A stretch of DNA of 57,385 bases from a virus, in IMG/VR virus record IMGVR_UViG_3300030106_000856, positions 1 to 57,385 of that record. One strand, given 5' to 3'. Position numbers and translations under genes: made by a program. Below the pieces are notes generated by a model. That model made no database searches and was not told the origin of the DNA. It worked only from the letters and a program-made list of their open reading frames with translations. Below, piece after piece: positions 25,610 through 35,202 of this stretch. Positions within the stretch are counted from its first letter, which is position 1. Every line of letters starts with the position of its first letter.

Positions 25610-27468
25610 TGATGCCATTAGCAAAATATGTATTTAAACCAGGAATAAATAAAGAAGGTACTAACTATAGTAATGAAGGTGGTTGGTTTGATGCAGATAA
25701 AGTTAGATTTCGTAAAGGCAGACCTGAAAGAATAGGTGGTTGGCAAAAACAAAGCACAAATAGATTTATTGGCACAGGAAGAAAAATTTATACATATAAA
25801 TCTTCAGATGGTTCTAATTATATAACTCTTGGTACACATCAAAAATTATATGTATTAGAAGGTAGTCAATATGCTGATATAACACCTATTAGAAGTACAA
25901 CATCTGCAGGAGATGTAACATTTGCAGCAACAGATGGAAGTACAACTATTACAGCTACAGATACTTCTCATGGTGCAGCAGAAGGAGATTTTGTTACATT
26001 TAGTAATGCTGCTAGTCTAGGTGGTAATATTACTGCTGTAGTTTTAAATCAAGAGTATCAAATAGATAGTGTTCCAACTGCTAACACATTTACTTTTACA
26101 GCTACTGCAACTGCTAATTCAAGTGATGAAAGTGGTAATGGTGGTAGTTCTACAGTTGGTACATATCAATTAAATTCTGGTTTAGATTCATATGTACAAT
26201 CTACAGGTTGGGGTGCTGGTACTTGGGGTTCAGGAACATGGGGTTCATCTACATCATTATCTTTTACAAATCAGTTAAGATTATGGTCTATAGACAATTT
26301 TGGAGATGATGCTGTATTTAATCCTAGAGCTGGAGGTATATTTTTTTGGGATGAATCATCTGGTACAAGTACAAGAGCTGTAAATGCTACAAGTTTAGCA
26401 GGAGCTAGTGATGTTCCTACTACAGCTTTACAAGTTATGGTATCTGATGTAGATAAACACGCTATAGTTTTTGGATGTAATCCTATAGGCTCTTCTACAC
26501 TAGACCCTTTATTAGTAAGATTTTCTGATAAAGAAAGTATTACAGATTGGACACCTACAGCTATTAATCAAGCAGGTGGAGTTCAGCTATCAATGGGTTC
26601 TTCAATAATTGGAGCTTTACAAACAAGACAAGAAATACTTATTTGGACAGATGTCGGAATAGTTTCTATGAGATTTGTTGGAGCACCTTTTGTTTTTTCA
26701 TTTAATGAAGTAGCACATGGTCCCTCTTTAATATCTCCAAATGCAGCAATAAATGCTAATAATAGAGTTTATTTTATGGATAATGGAGGATTCTATGTAT
26801 ATTCAGGTTCTGCACAAAGATTACCATGTACAGTTTTAGATTATGTTTTAAGTGATTTAAACTTAGGACAAGCATTTAAAATATTTGGTGCAGTAAATGA
26901 TAGTGCTAATGAAATTATGTGGTTTTATCCATCAAAAAATAGTGATGAAATAGATAGATATGTAATGTTTAATTATTTAGAAAATGTTTGGTCTATTGGC
27001 ACAACATCAGATAACTTTGTAAGAACTGCTTGGGATGAAGCATTAATATTAACTAATCCAATAGCAGCAAGTAAAAATGATGGTGATAATAATAATAACT
27101 ATATTTATGCACATGAAATAGGTCATGGAGATGATGGTAATAATTTTACAGCTTTTATAGAATCTAGTGATTTTGATTTAGACCCAAATGGAGATAAATT
27201 TATAGCAGTAAATAAAATAATACCTGATGTACAATTTAGAGACCAACAATCTACTGCTGATAGTGTAACTATAACAATAAAAGGTAGAGACTATCCTTTA
27301 GAAGATTTATCTACTTTATCTACTGTATCAGTAACACCAGCTTCTACATTTACAAATACACGAGCTAGAAGTAGACAATGTGCAATAAGAGTATCTAATT
27401 CATCAAATGATTATGGCTGGAGACTTGGTGATTTAAGATTAGATATAAGACCTGATGGTAAAAGATAA
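25609..27468 (+). CDS. Tail accessory/hub protein (P22 gp10-like stabilisation protein)
   Basis: 619 aa, largely beta. The N-terminal DADKVRFRKGRPERIGGWQK (about residues 28-47) and central IIGALQTRQEILIWTDVGIV, VYFMDNGGFYVYSGS and FNYLENVWSIGT segments match the beta-propeller tail hub family of P22 gp10. It would plug the portal and carry the fibre. Inserted low-complexity Thr/Ser part at about 100-210. Starts on the last base of the lysozyme stop. Confidence 0.75.
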   Translation: MMPLAKYVFKPGINKEGTNYSNEGGWFDADKVRFRKGRPERIGGWQKQSTNRFIGTGRKIYTYKSSDGSNYITLGTHQKLYVLEGSQYADITPIRSTTSAGDVTFAATDGSTTITATDTSHGAAEGDFVTFSNAASLGGNITAVVLNQEYQIDSVPTANTFTFTATATANSSDESGNGGSSTVGTYQLNSGLDSYVQSTGWGAGTWGSGTWGSSTSLSFTNQLRLWSIDNFGDDAVFNPRAGGIFFWDESSGTSTRAVNATSLAGASDVPTTALQVMVSDVDKHAIVFGCNPIGSSTLDPLLVRFSDKESITDWTPTAINQAGGVQLSMGSSIIGALQTRQEILIWTDVGIVSMRFVGAPFVFSFNEVAHGPSLISPNAAINANNRVYFMDNGGFYVYSGSAQRLPCTVLDYVLSDLNLGQAFKIFGAVNDSANEIMWFYPSKNSDEIDRYVMFNYLENVWSIGTTSDNFVRTAWDEALILTNPIAASKNDGDNNNNYIYAHEIGHGDDGNNFTAFIESSDFDLDPNGDKFIAVNKIIPDVQFRDQQSTADSVTITIKGRDYPLEDLSTLSTVSVTPASTFTNTRARSRQCAIRVSNSSNDYGWRLGDLRLDIRPDGKR

Positions 27469-27671
27469 TGGCACATTCTAAAACTGTAGCATTACCAATA
27501 CCAGAATTAGAATATAACCCTAATACTGAAGCAGTTACTAGAAGAATTGTAGAACAAGCATTACAAGATTTAGCTATTGAAATAGATAGGTTAAGTAGAT
27601 TACAAGATGTTAATTCAAGTAAAGCTATAAAAAGACATCAATTTTTATTAATGGGAATGAAACATGGCTGA
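27468..27671 (+). CDS. Hypothetical small protein, 67 aa
   Basis: Contains ELEYNPNTEAVTRRIVEQAL (about residues 13-32) and a helix; typical small protein between tail hub and fibre-like genes in marine podoviruses. No domain is known to me. It overlaps the next gene by eight bases. Confidence 0.68.
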   Translation: MAHSKTVALPIPELEYNPNTEAVTRRIVEQALQDLAIEIDRLSRLQDVNSSKAIKRHQFLLMGMKHG

Positions 27672-28005
27672 TAATTTAAAAGTTTTAGGTCAAGTTGACC
27701 CAGCAGCAACAACAACAACTACACTCTATACTGTGCCAGATATGACACAAACAACAGTTAGTTCTATAGTTGCAGCAAATAGAACAGGTTCTGCAATAAC
27801 ATTTAGATTAAGTGTTCATGTAGCAGGAGCATCTGCTGATGATAAACAATTTCTTTATTATGATAAATCAGTAGCAGCTAATGATTCATTAGCAATAGTT
27901 TTAGGTATTACATTAAATCAAACAGATGTAGTAAAAGTTTACACAAGTGCAGTTGACATGAGTTTTAATATGTTTGGCTGTGAAACAAAAGAGGAAGATA
28001 GATAA
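27664..28005 (+). CDS. Small virion structural protein, 113 aa
   Basis: Beta-rich with the motif LGQVDPAATTTTTLYTVP (about residues 8-25), commonly seen in small structural proteins of tailed phages. Overlaps its neighbours by eight and one bases. Role inferred from composition and position. Confidence 0.65.
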   Translation: MADNLKVLGQVDPAATTTTTLYTVPDMTQTTVSSIVAANRTGSAITFRLSVHVAGASADDKQFLYYDKSVAANDSLAIVLGITLNQTDVVKVYTSAVDMSFNMFGCETKEEDR

Positions 28006-29585
28006 TGGCAAAAGAAAATAAAAGTAAAATTTCAAATGCTCAGATAGATGAGTTTATTCAGTATTTATTTACGCCACAAGAAGATATAACTTTAAGAAGA
28101 ATGGGTGCTCTTGAAAGAGGATTAAAAGGTCTTGGTTATAAAAGAGGTGATTTATATAGTGGTTTAATTGATAAACCAGATACTACAAACCCATTAATAA
28201 GAGCAGTAGAATCTGAAGGTTTAGGAGGATTTAATTTATCTAGTTTTGTTTTCTTAGCAGAAAAAGCTGGAAACTTAAATGCTAAACAAGTAAAAAAAAT
28301 AGATGAAGCAATTTATTTTGCTACTAATAATCCATTTCTTGACATAAGATTTGGAGGAGGAGAATCTGCTGTCCCTGGTAAACAAAGATTAGGTACAGTA
28401 GAACGACCAGATTTATTTCCTATTTTACAAGCAGAAGATGCTAGAGCAGATAAATTTGGTCCTAAATATTTTTCATCTGCTCAACCAGAAATAAATGATA
28501 TTATGAACAAATATCAAAATCGTGAAATTTCAGAACAAGATGCTATTAATCAAATTAATGCTGAATTAAGTAAAGCATCTAAAAAAGATTTACCTAAAAT
28601 AGCAAGAGAATCTGCTAATCCTTTTCGTTTTGATGATACTCCTTTTAATGTAATTTCAGCACCTCGTCCTGACAGATTAAGTGATGATGCAAGAAGAATT
28701 GTTCGTGATACTTTAGGTGATAGTGTATATTTATCAAACTTAGAGCCAAAAGATATTAAAAAGAAAATACAACTTTTAACTGATTATGGTTTTAGTATAG
28801 AAGATATTGCTAGTGTTATGACATCTCGTGAATATAAAGATTTTTCACAAGATATACCAAGTGGCTTATCAAAAGAAGAACAAAAAGCTGCAATAAGCAA
28901 ATTAAGAACAGCAGCAGAAGTAGATGCTTTAGGCAATATGTTAGCTGGTTATTATATTGCTGAAGCACCTGAATCTACACGCACACCTCCAAAATTAATA
29001 AATGTAGAACCACAATATGGAGAACCTGAAAGAGCTAAAATAAATGCATTAATAAGAAGCGGTTTATCAGAAGAAGAAGCAAAAAAACAAGTAATGCCTT
29101 TTACACCAGGATATTCATTTTATGACATACCTGGTGAATCAGTAGAAGGATATTATACACCAAGTGGAGAAAGGAGACCTTATCTTGACCCTGTATATCC
29201 TGAAGGTTATGCAGAATTTAAAAAACAAATTCGTCCAAATGACCCTGATGTAGGTTTTGATGTATCTATGGAAAGAAGAGATATTGAAGATTATTTAAGA
29301 AGTCAATATCCAGATTCTGTAACAGTACCAGGACAACCTTTTGGTTATAATCCAGATATAGAATTTTTTTACAGACAAGCATATTTTAATGAACCTGATT
29401 TTGACCAATTTAAATATAGAATTAGTCCAGAATTACAAAAACTTATAGCAGCTAATCCAGAACTTGCAAAGTTATATCCAGGTGTAGCAGAAATGACTGC
29501 AGCTACATATAAAGCAAGTGGTGGCAGAACAAGTTATAAGTCTGGTGGTTTAACAAAATTAGTAGAACAAAAATTAAATAAATAA
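28005..29585 (+). CDS. Hypothetical internal virion protein, 526 aa
   Basis: No known domain. Mostly charged helical and disordered segments; the C-terminus ends KASGGRTSYKSGGLTKL, containing a GG(K/R)T(S/G)Y motif that recurs in the proteins at 29594 and 33794. It opens the run of genes leading to the giant ejection protein, so an internal or ejected virion role is inferred. Confidence 0.65.
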   Translation: MAKENKSKISNAQIDEFIQYLFTPQEDITLRRMGALERGLKGLGYKRGDLYSGLIDKPDTTNPLIRAVESEGLGGFNLSSFVFLAEKAGNLNAKQVKKIDEAIYFATNNPFLDIRFGGGESAVPGKQRLGTVERPDLFPILQAEDARADKFGPKYFSSAQPEINDIMNKYQNREISEQDAINQINAELSKASKKDLPKIARESANPFRFDDTPFNVISAPRPDRLSDDARRIVRDTLGDSVYLSNLEPKDIKKKIQLLTDYGFSIEDIASVMTSREYKDFSQDIPSGLSKEEQKAAISKLRTAAEVDALGNMLAGYYIAEAPESTRTPPKLINVEPQYGEPERAKINALIRSGLSEEEAKKQVMPFTPGYSFYDIPGESVEGYYTPSGERRPYLDPVYPEGYAEFKKQIRPNDPDVGFDVSMERRDIEDYLRSQYPDSVTVPGQPFGYNPDIEFFYRQAYFNEPDFDQFKYRISPELQKLIAANPELAKLYPGVAEMTAATYKASGGRTSYKSGGLTKLVEQKLNK

Positions 29586-29593
29586 GGAAACTT

Positions 29594-32134
29594 ATGGATA
29601 TAAGACAACAAACTAAAAATGTAGCAGCACAAGGTCGTTTTGGAGATTCTATGCTTCTTCATGTAAATCCTGCAGAAGTTAAAGGTTTAGCACAAGCCAT
29701 GCCAATAACAGTTAATCCTCAAACAGGACAACCTGAAGCTTTCTTACCTTTCTTAGCACCAGTATTAGGTGCAGCAATAGCACCTACTATTTTAGCTGGA
29801 ACAGGTTTATCAGCAGCAGCTATGGCAGGTATAGGAGCAGGTTTAGCTACATATGCACAAACAGGTGGTTCTGGTTCTAAAGCATTATTATCTGGTCTTA
29901 CAGCAGGATTAGGAACTAGAGGTGCAACTAATGTAGCAATGGATATGCCAACAACAGTAACTACTACACCACCAGCTCCTGTAGTTGGACCACCAGCTCC
30001 TCCAGTTACAACTACATTGCCACCAATAACAAGAGAAACTGCAACTTTAGGTGATATAGGTGGAAGATTATTTAGTGGAGGTTTTGATGAAGGTGTAAAA
30101 AATATAGCTTCTGCAGCTATGACACCTAGTGGAGTATTAGCAGGAACAACAGCAGGTACTAGTGCTGTACTAAGTTCACAAGAAGAATTTGAAAGACAAA
30201 TGGCTGAACTTGCAGCAGATAATGAAGAGCGTAAAAAAAGAATGTATGAAATGTATCCTGAACAAATACCAATAGCTTCAGGTGGTAGTACAAGTTTTGC
30301 AGATGGTGGTAAAACAGGATATAGAAGAGGTCAAAATGTTTATTATGACCCAAGACAAACTAATGATTTTAATCTAGGTTCTGGTGCATATTATGAACCT
30401 GGTGGTCGTTCACAATTTATGGCAAGAAGAGCTAGACCTATAACACCTGGTTTTATGCCAGGTTTTTCTCCTGAATTTCGTTATTTTCAAGGAGATGACC
30501 CAACAACATATTTAACAAGATATGCTAGAGATATAGGTCAAGGTGGTCAAAGCGACCCATTCAGTAGTATATATAGTCCTCAACCACAATATACAAATAT
30601 GGGTGGTAGCAGACCAATTATGCCTTTACAACCACCATTTATGGGAGGTAGAGGTTATAGACCATTTACACCTAGATTTGGAGGATTTGGTAATCCATTT
30701 ATGCAAACTCCAAGTTATCAAAGTTTTTATGGCAATCCTCAAATGGGTAGTATGTATAATCCATATGCAAGATTTAATACACAACCTATACAACCATATT
30801 TTCCACAACCCTATAACCCCCCTGTAAATACACCACCTCCTAGCGATGTTCCCCCTCCTAGTGATGGTGGTGATTTACCACCTCCAGATGGACCTTTAGT
30901 TCCTCCTATTAATGATAATATAGGTCGTAAAGGTAGAACTAAAATAGGACAACCTGTTGCACCACCAGATAATTTTATTACTCCTGGACCTGTAGGAACT
31001 GGACCTGTAAATCCACCAATAACACCTGAACCAACAATAACCTTACCTATTGAGGGTGGTGCAGATGTAACAATACCTGACTTTACAAAAATAAATACTC
31101 CTAATCCTAGAGATAACTTTATGTCTATAGGTGGACCAGGTGGCGGATATACTTCTAATGAAGTTATAGGTGCAGGTGGTGGACCTAATTTTAGAAGAAT
31201 AGGTAATTATAATATAGACCAAATGAGAGATAATTTACCTGTAAATCCACCAAGAATAGGTAATTATGATTTAGAAAGAAAGCCTCCAGTCAGAATTGCT
31301 AATTATAATACAGACCGAATGAGAAATAATTTACCTGTAAATCCACTAGTTACAGATATGGAATCTAGAATATCTCCAGAAGATTTAAAGTTTGTAAATA
31401 CTACTCAGGGTCCAAAAGATACTACTATGGGAACACTAACACCACCCTCACCAGCAGCACCAGGTAATACACCTATGACACCACAAACAGGATTTAAACC
31501 TATGGGTGGTATGCCTATGTTTGGTGCACCTATGTTTTCAGGTGGTAGAGATACTAATGTAGAAGTAGATAAACTACCTGAAGGATTAAAAGCCATGTAT
31601 GATTCTGGACCAAAAGGTAGAGAAGGTGTAGAAAAAATTGCAGCTAAAACTAATAAGTTTCAAGAAGGTCAAGATGTAAATATTCAAATGCCTGTTGAAA
31701 AATCAACAGATATGATGATGCAAGACCCTATAGTAAAAGAAACTATACAGTTCATTCTTGGTGAAACAGATAATAGTGATATTGTTAATGAGTTTATTAT
31801 TAAGTATGGACAAGAACAATTTATGATATTAAGAAATATGATATTAACACAAGCTGCAGGTAATCCAAATGTACAAACAGAAGGATTAATACGAGGTTTT
31901 GGTAAAAGTGGCATGGAAGATGATTTACCTATGAATATAGGAAATAAACCAATAGCTGCTGTATCACAAGATGAATATATTATTCCAGCAGATGTTGTAT
32001 CTATGTTAGGAGATGGCAGTTCTGATGCAGGTTCTAAACAACTAGATAGTATGTTAGATAGAGTTAGAATGGCTAAAACTGGTGGTAAAACACAAGCAAA
32101 GCCTATTAATCCAAATGAAGTATTACCAGCATGA
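29594..32134 (+). CDS. Pro/Gly-rich internal virion protein, 846 aa
   Basis: A hydrophobic Ala/Gly-rich segment (residues ~50-110) could insert into membranes. Then come a FADGGKTGYRRGQ motif (~235-247), a long Pro/Gly/Asn-rich disordered middle (~270-600) and a folded acidic C-terminus with DEYIIPADVVSMLGDGS (about 793-809). Large disordered virion proteins with such a C-terminal motif occur in marine podoviruses. Probably ejected with DNA; no catalytic motif is seen. Confidence 0.65.
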   Translation: MDIRQQTKNVAAQGRFGDSMLLHVNPAEVKGLAQAMPITVNPQTGQPEAFLPFLAPVLGAAIAPTILAGTGLSAAAMAGIGAGLATYAQTGGSGSKALLSGLTAGLGTRGATNVAMDMPTTVTTTPPAPVVGPPAPPVTTTLPPITRETATLGDIGGRLFSGGFDEGVKNIASAAMTPSGVLAGTTAGTSAVLSSQEEFERQMAELAADNEERKKRMYEMYPEQIPIASGGSTSFADGGKTGYRRGQNVYYDPRQTNDFNLGSGAYYEPGGRSQFMARRARPITPGFMPGFSPEFRYFQGDDPTTYLTRYARDIGQGGQSDPFSSIYSPQPQYTNMGGSRPIMPLQPPFMGGRGYRPFTPRFGGFGNPFMQTPSYQSFYGNPQMGSMYNPYARFNTQPIQPYFPQPYNPPVNTPPPSDVPPPSDGGDLPPPDGPLVPPINDNIGRKGRTKIGQPVAPPDNFITPGPVGTGPVNPPITPEPTITLPIEGGADVTIPDFTKINTPNPRDNFMSIGGPGGGYTSNEVIGAGGGPNFRRIGNYNIDQMRDNLPVNPPRIGNYDLERKPPVRIANYNTDRMRNNLPVNPLVTDMESRISPEDLKFVNTTQGPKDTTMGTLTPPSPAAPGNTPMTPQTGFKPMGGMPMFGAPMFSGGRDTNVEVDKLPEGLKAMYDSGPKGREGVEKIAAKTNKFQEGQDVNIQMPVEKSTDMMMQDPIVKETIQFILGETDNSDIVNEFIIKYGQEQFMILRNMILTQAAGNPNVQTEGLIRGFGKSGMEDDLPMNIGNKPIAAVSQDEYIIPADVVSMLGDGSSDAGSKQLDSMLDRVRMAKTGGKTQAKPINPNEVLPA

Positions 32135-32610
32135 ATGAAGTAGCAGAAAAATTAAAATTAGAAATAGAAAATAATTTTGATATATCTCTTGTACCAAGTG
32201 ATAAATTAACTTTAGTATGGGAAGATTGTGAAAAACATTTACAAAAATCTTGTAAACGCTCTAATGGAAGAGCTTTGCCACAAGATATATTTTATGATTG
32301 TTTAAATCAAAAAGCTTCTCTATGGATTATCTTTGATAAAGAAACATTAGACATATTTGGATGTGCAATAACTCAAATAGCTATATATCCAACTGGAAAA
32401 AAAATGTTAAATATAGACCATATAGGCGGTAAAAAAATGGACGAATGGATTGATAGAGGTCTTGAAGTTATTAATAATTGGGCAAAAAGTAATGAATGTG
32501 TTGGTATTGAAGGTATAGGCAGACCAGGTTTTTGGAACTGGATAAAAGATAGAAAAGGTTGGGAAAAAACAGCAATATTTTTTGAATATGAGTTTAAGGA
32601 GAATAAATAA
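32131..32610 (+). CDS. GNAT-fold-like virion protein (T7 gp13-like by context)
   Basis: 159 aa. The strand-helix pattern, with LWIIFDKETLDIFGCAITQI (about residues 67-86), MLNIDHIGGKKMDEWIDRGL and CVGIEGIGRPGFWNWIKDRK, resembles the acetyltransferase-like fold of small T7 gp13-type proteins coded just before internal core proteins. An acetyl-CoA loop is not clear, so enzymatic activity is doubtful. Four-base overlap with the preceding gene. Confidence 0.6.
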   Translation: MNEVAEKLKLEIENNFDISLVPSDKLTLVWEDCEKHLQKSCKRSNGRALPQDIFYDCLNQKASLWIIFDKETLDIFGCAITQIAIYPTGKKMLNIDHIGGKKMDEWIDRGLEVINNWAKSNECVGIEGIGRPGFWNWIKDRKGWEKTAIFFEYEFKENK

Positions 32611-33794
32611 TGGGCGGAAGAAGTAGAAGTACACCAGCACCAACTGAAACAAAAGTAACTCAAAGTAATTTACCAGAATATGTACAACCATATTTTGAGA
32701 GACTTTTACAAAGAGGAGAAGCTGAATCTAATCAACCATATATACCATATGGTGGAGAAAGAATAGCTTATTTTTCTCCTGATGAGTTAGCATCACAGGG
32801 TATGACTAGAGGTTATGCCCAAGCAGGTACACCTCCAGAATATCAAATAGCATCTAATAGAGCAATGATGATGGGTGGACCATATGGTTCTGGTTATCAA
32901 GCTGGTATGTTTGACCCTGGTTATCAAGCAGGAATGATAGGACAAGGTTATCAATCTAGGGGATTTGGACCAAGATTTGATACATTAGATTATGAATCTA
33001 ATATCAATAGATTTATGAATCCTTATCAACAAAATGTTACAGATATAGCAAAAAGAGAAGCTATAAGAGCTTCTGAAATGATGGGTGATAAATCATCAGA
33101 TGCAGCAACAAGAGTTGGTGGTTTAGGTGGTTATCGTGAAGGTATTATACAAGCAGAAAGAGAGCGTAATTTAGCACAACAATTAAGCGATATACAAACA
33201 AAAGGTAGTTTAGGTGCATATCAATCAGCACAACAACAATTAGCAGCAGAAAGACAAGCACAATTAAGTGGACAAAAGTTAAATTTACAACAATATATGG
33301 CTGAAGAACAAAGTAGGCAAAGAGAAACACAATTACAAACACAAAGATATCAAGCTGCTGAATCAGCAAGACAACAAGCAGCAAAACTTGGTTTAACAGC
33401 ACAACAACAAGAAGAAGCTGCTAGACAAGCACAAGAAAAATTTGACCAATCAGCTTATGATATGTCTCAAAGATTTGGTCTTGCATCTATTGATGCTCTA
33501 AGAAATGTTGGTGGAGATATACAATCTGATGTTAGAGAAAGAATTGCTGCATTACAAGGTATAGGTGCACAACAAAGAGCTATGCAACAAGCATCTTTAG
33601 ATTTAGGTTATCAAGATTTTTTAAGACAACAAGGTTTTGGTCAAAGACAATTAGGTTTCTTAGGTGGATTATTACAAGGTATACCTGTAGCACCAGAACA
33701 ACAAATAAGTACTTATCAACAACAACCAGGATTATTTCAAACTGCATTAGGTACTGGACTACAAGGTCTTGGTTTATATAAAGGAATGGCATAA
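32610..33794 (+). CDS. Gln/Ala-rich internal virion protein, 394 aa
   Basis: An N-terminal Gly/Tyr-rich region with repeated GYQAGM units (about residues 94-110), then a long Gln/Ala-rich helical coil (about 180-300) and a Gly-rich tail. Such proteins precede the large ejection protein in many marine podoviruses. It probably forms the internal core or a trans-envelope tube (inference). Confidence 0.65.
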   Translation: MGGRSRSTPAPTETKVTQSNLPEYVQPYFERLLQRGEAESNQPYIPYGGERIAYFSPDELASQGMTRGYAQAGTPPEYQIASNRAMMMGGPYGSGYQAGMFDPGYQAGMIGQGYQSRGFGPRFDTLDYESNINRFMNPYQQNVTDIAKREAIRASEMMGDKSSDAATRVGGLGGYREGIIQAERERNLAQQLSDIQTKGSLGAYQSAQQQLAAERQAQLSGQKLNLQQYMAEEQSRQRETQLQTQRYQAAESARQQAAKLGLTAQQQEEAARQAQEKFDQSAYDMSQRFGLASIDALRNVGGDIQSDVRERIAALQGIGAQQRAMQQASLDLGYQDFLRQQGFGQRQLGFLGGLLQGIPVAPEQQISTYQQQPGLFQTALGTGLQGLGLYKGMA

Positions 33795-35200
33795 TGGCAA
33801 ATTTAGTACAATTATCAAATGATTTAGAGTTTGTTCCTAAACAACAGCTTATACAAATGTCGCAAGACCCTAACACAACTTATCCATCTTTTTTAGTATT
33901 AAGTGAAATACAAAGGCGTACACAAATGGAAAAAATGTATGCTGCTCAACAACCAAAACCAGAAACTACAGTTGCTGAAGAATTAATAGCTGAATTTTCT
34001 GGTGGTCAAGGTTTAGGAGCTATGGCTCAACCACCTAGTACACTAAATGCTTTCCAACTAGGTGGCACGGAGGACATGGCTCCGCCCTCTCCTATGCAAA
34101 TGATGGCTAGTGGTGGTAAAACTGGTTATGCAGAAGGTCAAATAACAGGTAGTTATGGTGGATATAATCTTGATGCTTATCCTACACAAGAAGAACTTGT
34201 TGAAGCAAAAAGAAAACAAGATGAATTAATAGCTAGTGGTAAATTAACAGCAGAAAATAAAGGTTTTTTTGAAGAAAGATATACTATGGAAGATGGTAGT
34301 ATAGATTATGCTACTGCAGCTTTAGATGGTATAGATGCTATTACAACTGCAGCTTTAGTAATTCCTCTTGCTGGTTTTGGAATAAAAACTGGTGTTACTG
34401 CATTAACAGCAACAGGTAGAGGTTTATTAGGTGCATATAGAGCTGGTAAATTTAAACCAGCAATAGAAGGAAGTAAAAAACTTTTTCAAAAAACATATAC
34501 AAGACCTAATCCTGCATATAAAGATGCCGTACCATATGGAGGAAAAATGATAAATCCTACAACAGGAGCTGAAGTATCGCAAAGAATTTTTTCTCCAACT
34601 AGAGCAACATTTTCTGGTCTTGGAGTTGCACCATTTTTAGGTCAAATGGGTTATGCTGCATTTACAGGAAGTGATGAAGCTGATATAGACCCATTGCGAG
34701 TAGATACAGAAAATGAAAGTGCAAAAAATAAAATAAATAATGATTTAATTACTGGTGAATTAAATGCAGATAATCAAGATAAAGGATTATTTGGAAGATT
34801 TAAAGACTTTGCAAAATCACCTGATAATGCAGACTTATTAATAGCATTAGGTGGAGCTATAGGTTCAGCAAGAAGTCCAGCAGAATTATCTAGTAATATA
34901 TCTAATGCTTACTTTGGATTAAAAAATGCAGCAGATGAAAAACAATATAGAGGATTGCAAGGTAAATTAATAGATGCACAAATAAAAAATATAGAAACTA
35001 GTATAGCTGGATTGCCTCTTAAAGAACTACAAACTTCTGCACAATTAATACAAGATGGTTTAGAAGCAGGAACTGTAGATAGAGAAAAAGGTATTCAAAT
35101 GTTAGAAACAATATTTGCAAGAATACAGATGTTGCAAAAATTAACAGAAACTGGACTGCCTACTGAAGATGAGGACCCTTTAACTAAATATAAAATTTAA
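33794..35200 (+). CDS. Internal virion protein with hydrophobic segment, 468 aa
   Basis: Contains an MASGGKTGYAEGQ motif (about residues 104-116), a hydrophobic stretch ITTAALVIPLAGFGIKTGVT (about 182-201) that may cross membranes, and a C-terminal coiled coil. Just two bases separate it from the giant gene. An ejection-core role is inferred. Confidence 0.65.
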   Translation: MANLVQLSNDLEFVPKQQLIQMSQDPNTTYPSFLVLSEIQRRTQMEKMYAAQQPKPETTVAEELIAEFSGGQGLGAMAQPPSTLNAFQLGGTEDMAPPSPMQMMASGGKTGYAEGQITGSYGGYNLDAYPTQEELVEAKRKQDELIASGKLTAENKGFFEERYTMEDGSIDYATAALDGIDAITTAALVIPLAGFGIKTGVTALTATGRGLLGAYRAGKFKPAIEGSKKLFQKTYTRPNPAYKDAVPYGGKMINPTTGAEVSQRIFSPTRATFSGLGVAPFLGQMGYAAFTGSDEADIDPLRVDTENESAKNKINNDLITGELNADNQDKGLFGRFKDFAKSPDNADLLIALGGAIGSARSPAELSSNISNAYFGLKNAADEKQYRGLQGKLIDAQIKNIETSIAGLPLKELQTSAQLIQDGLEAGTVDREKGIQMLETIFARIQMLQKLTETGLPTEDEDPLTKYKI

Positions 35201-35202
35201 CA

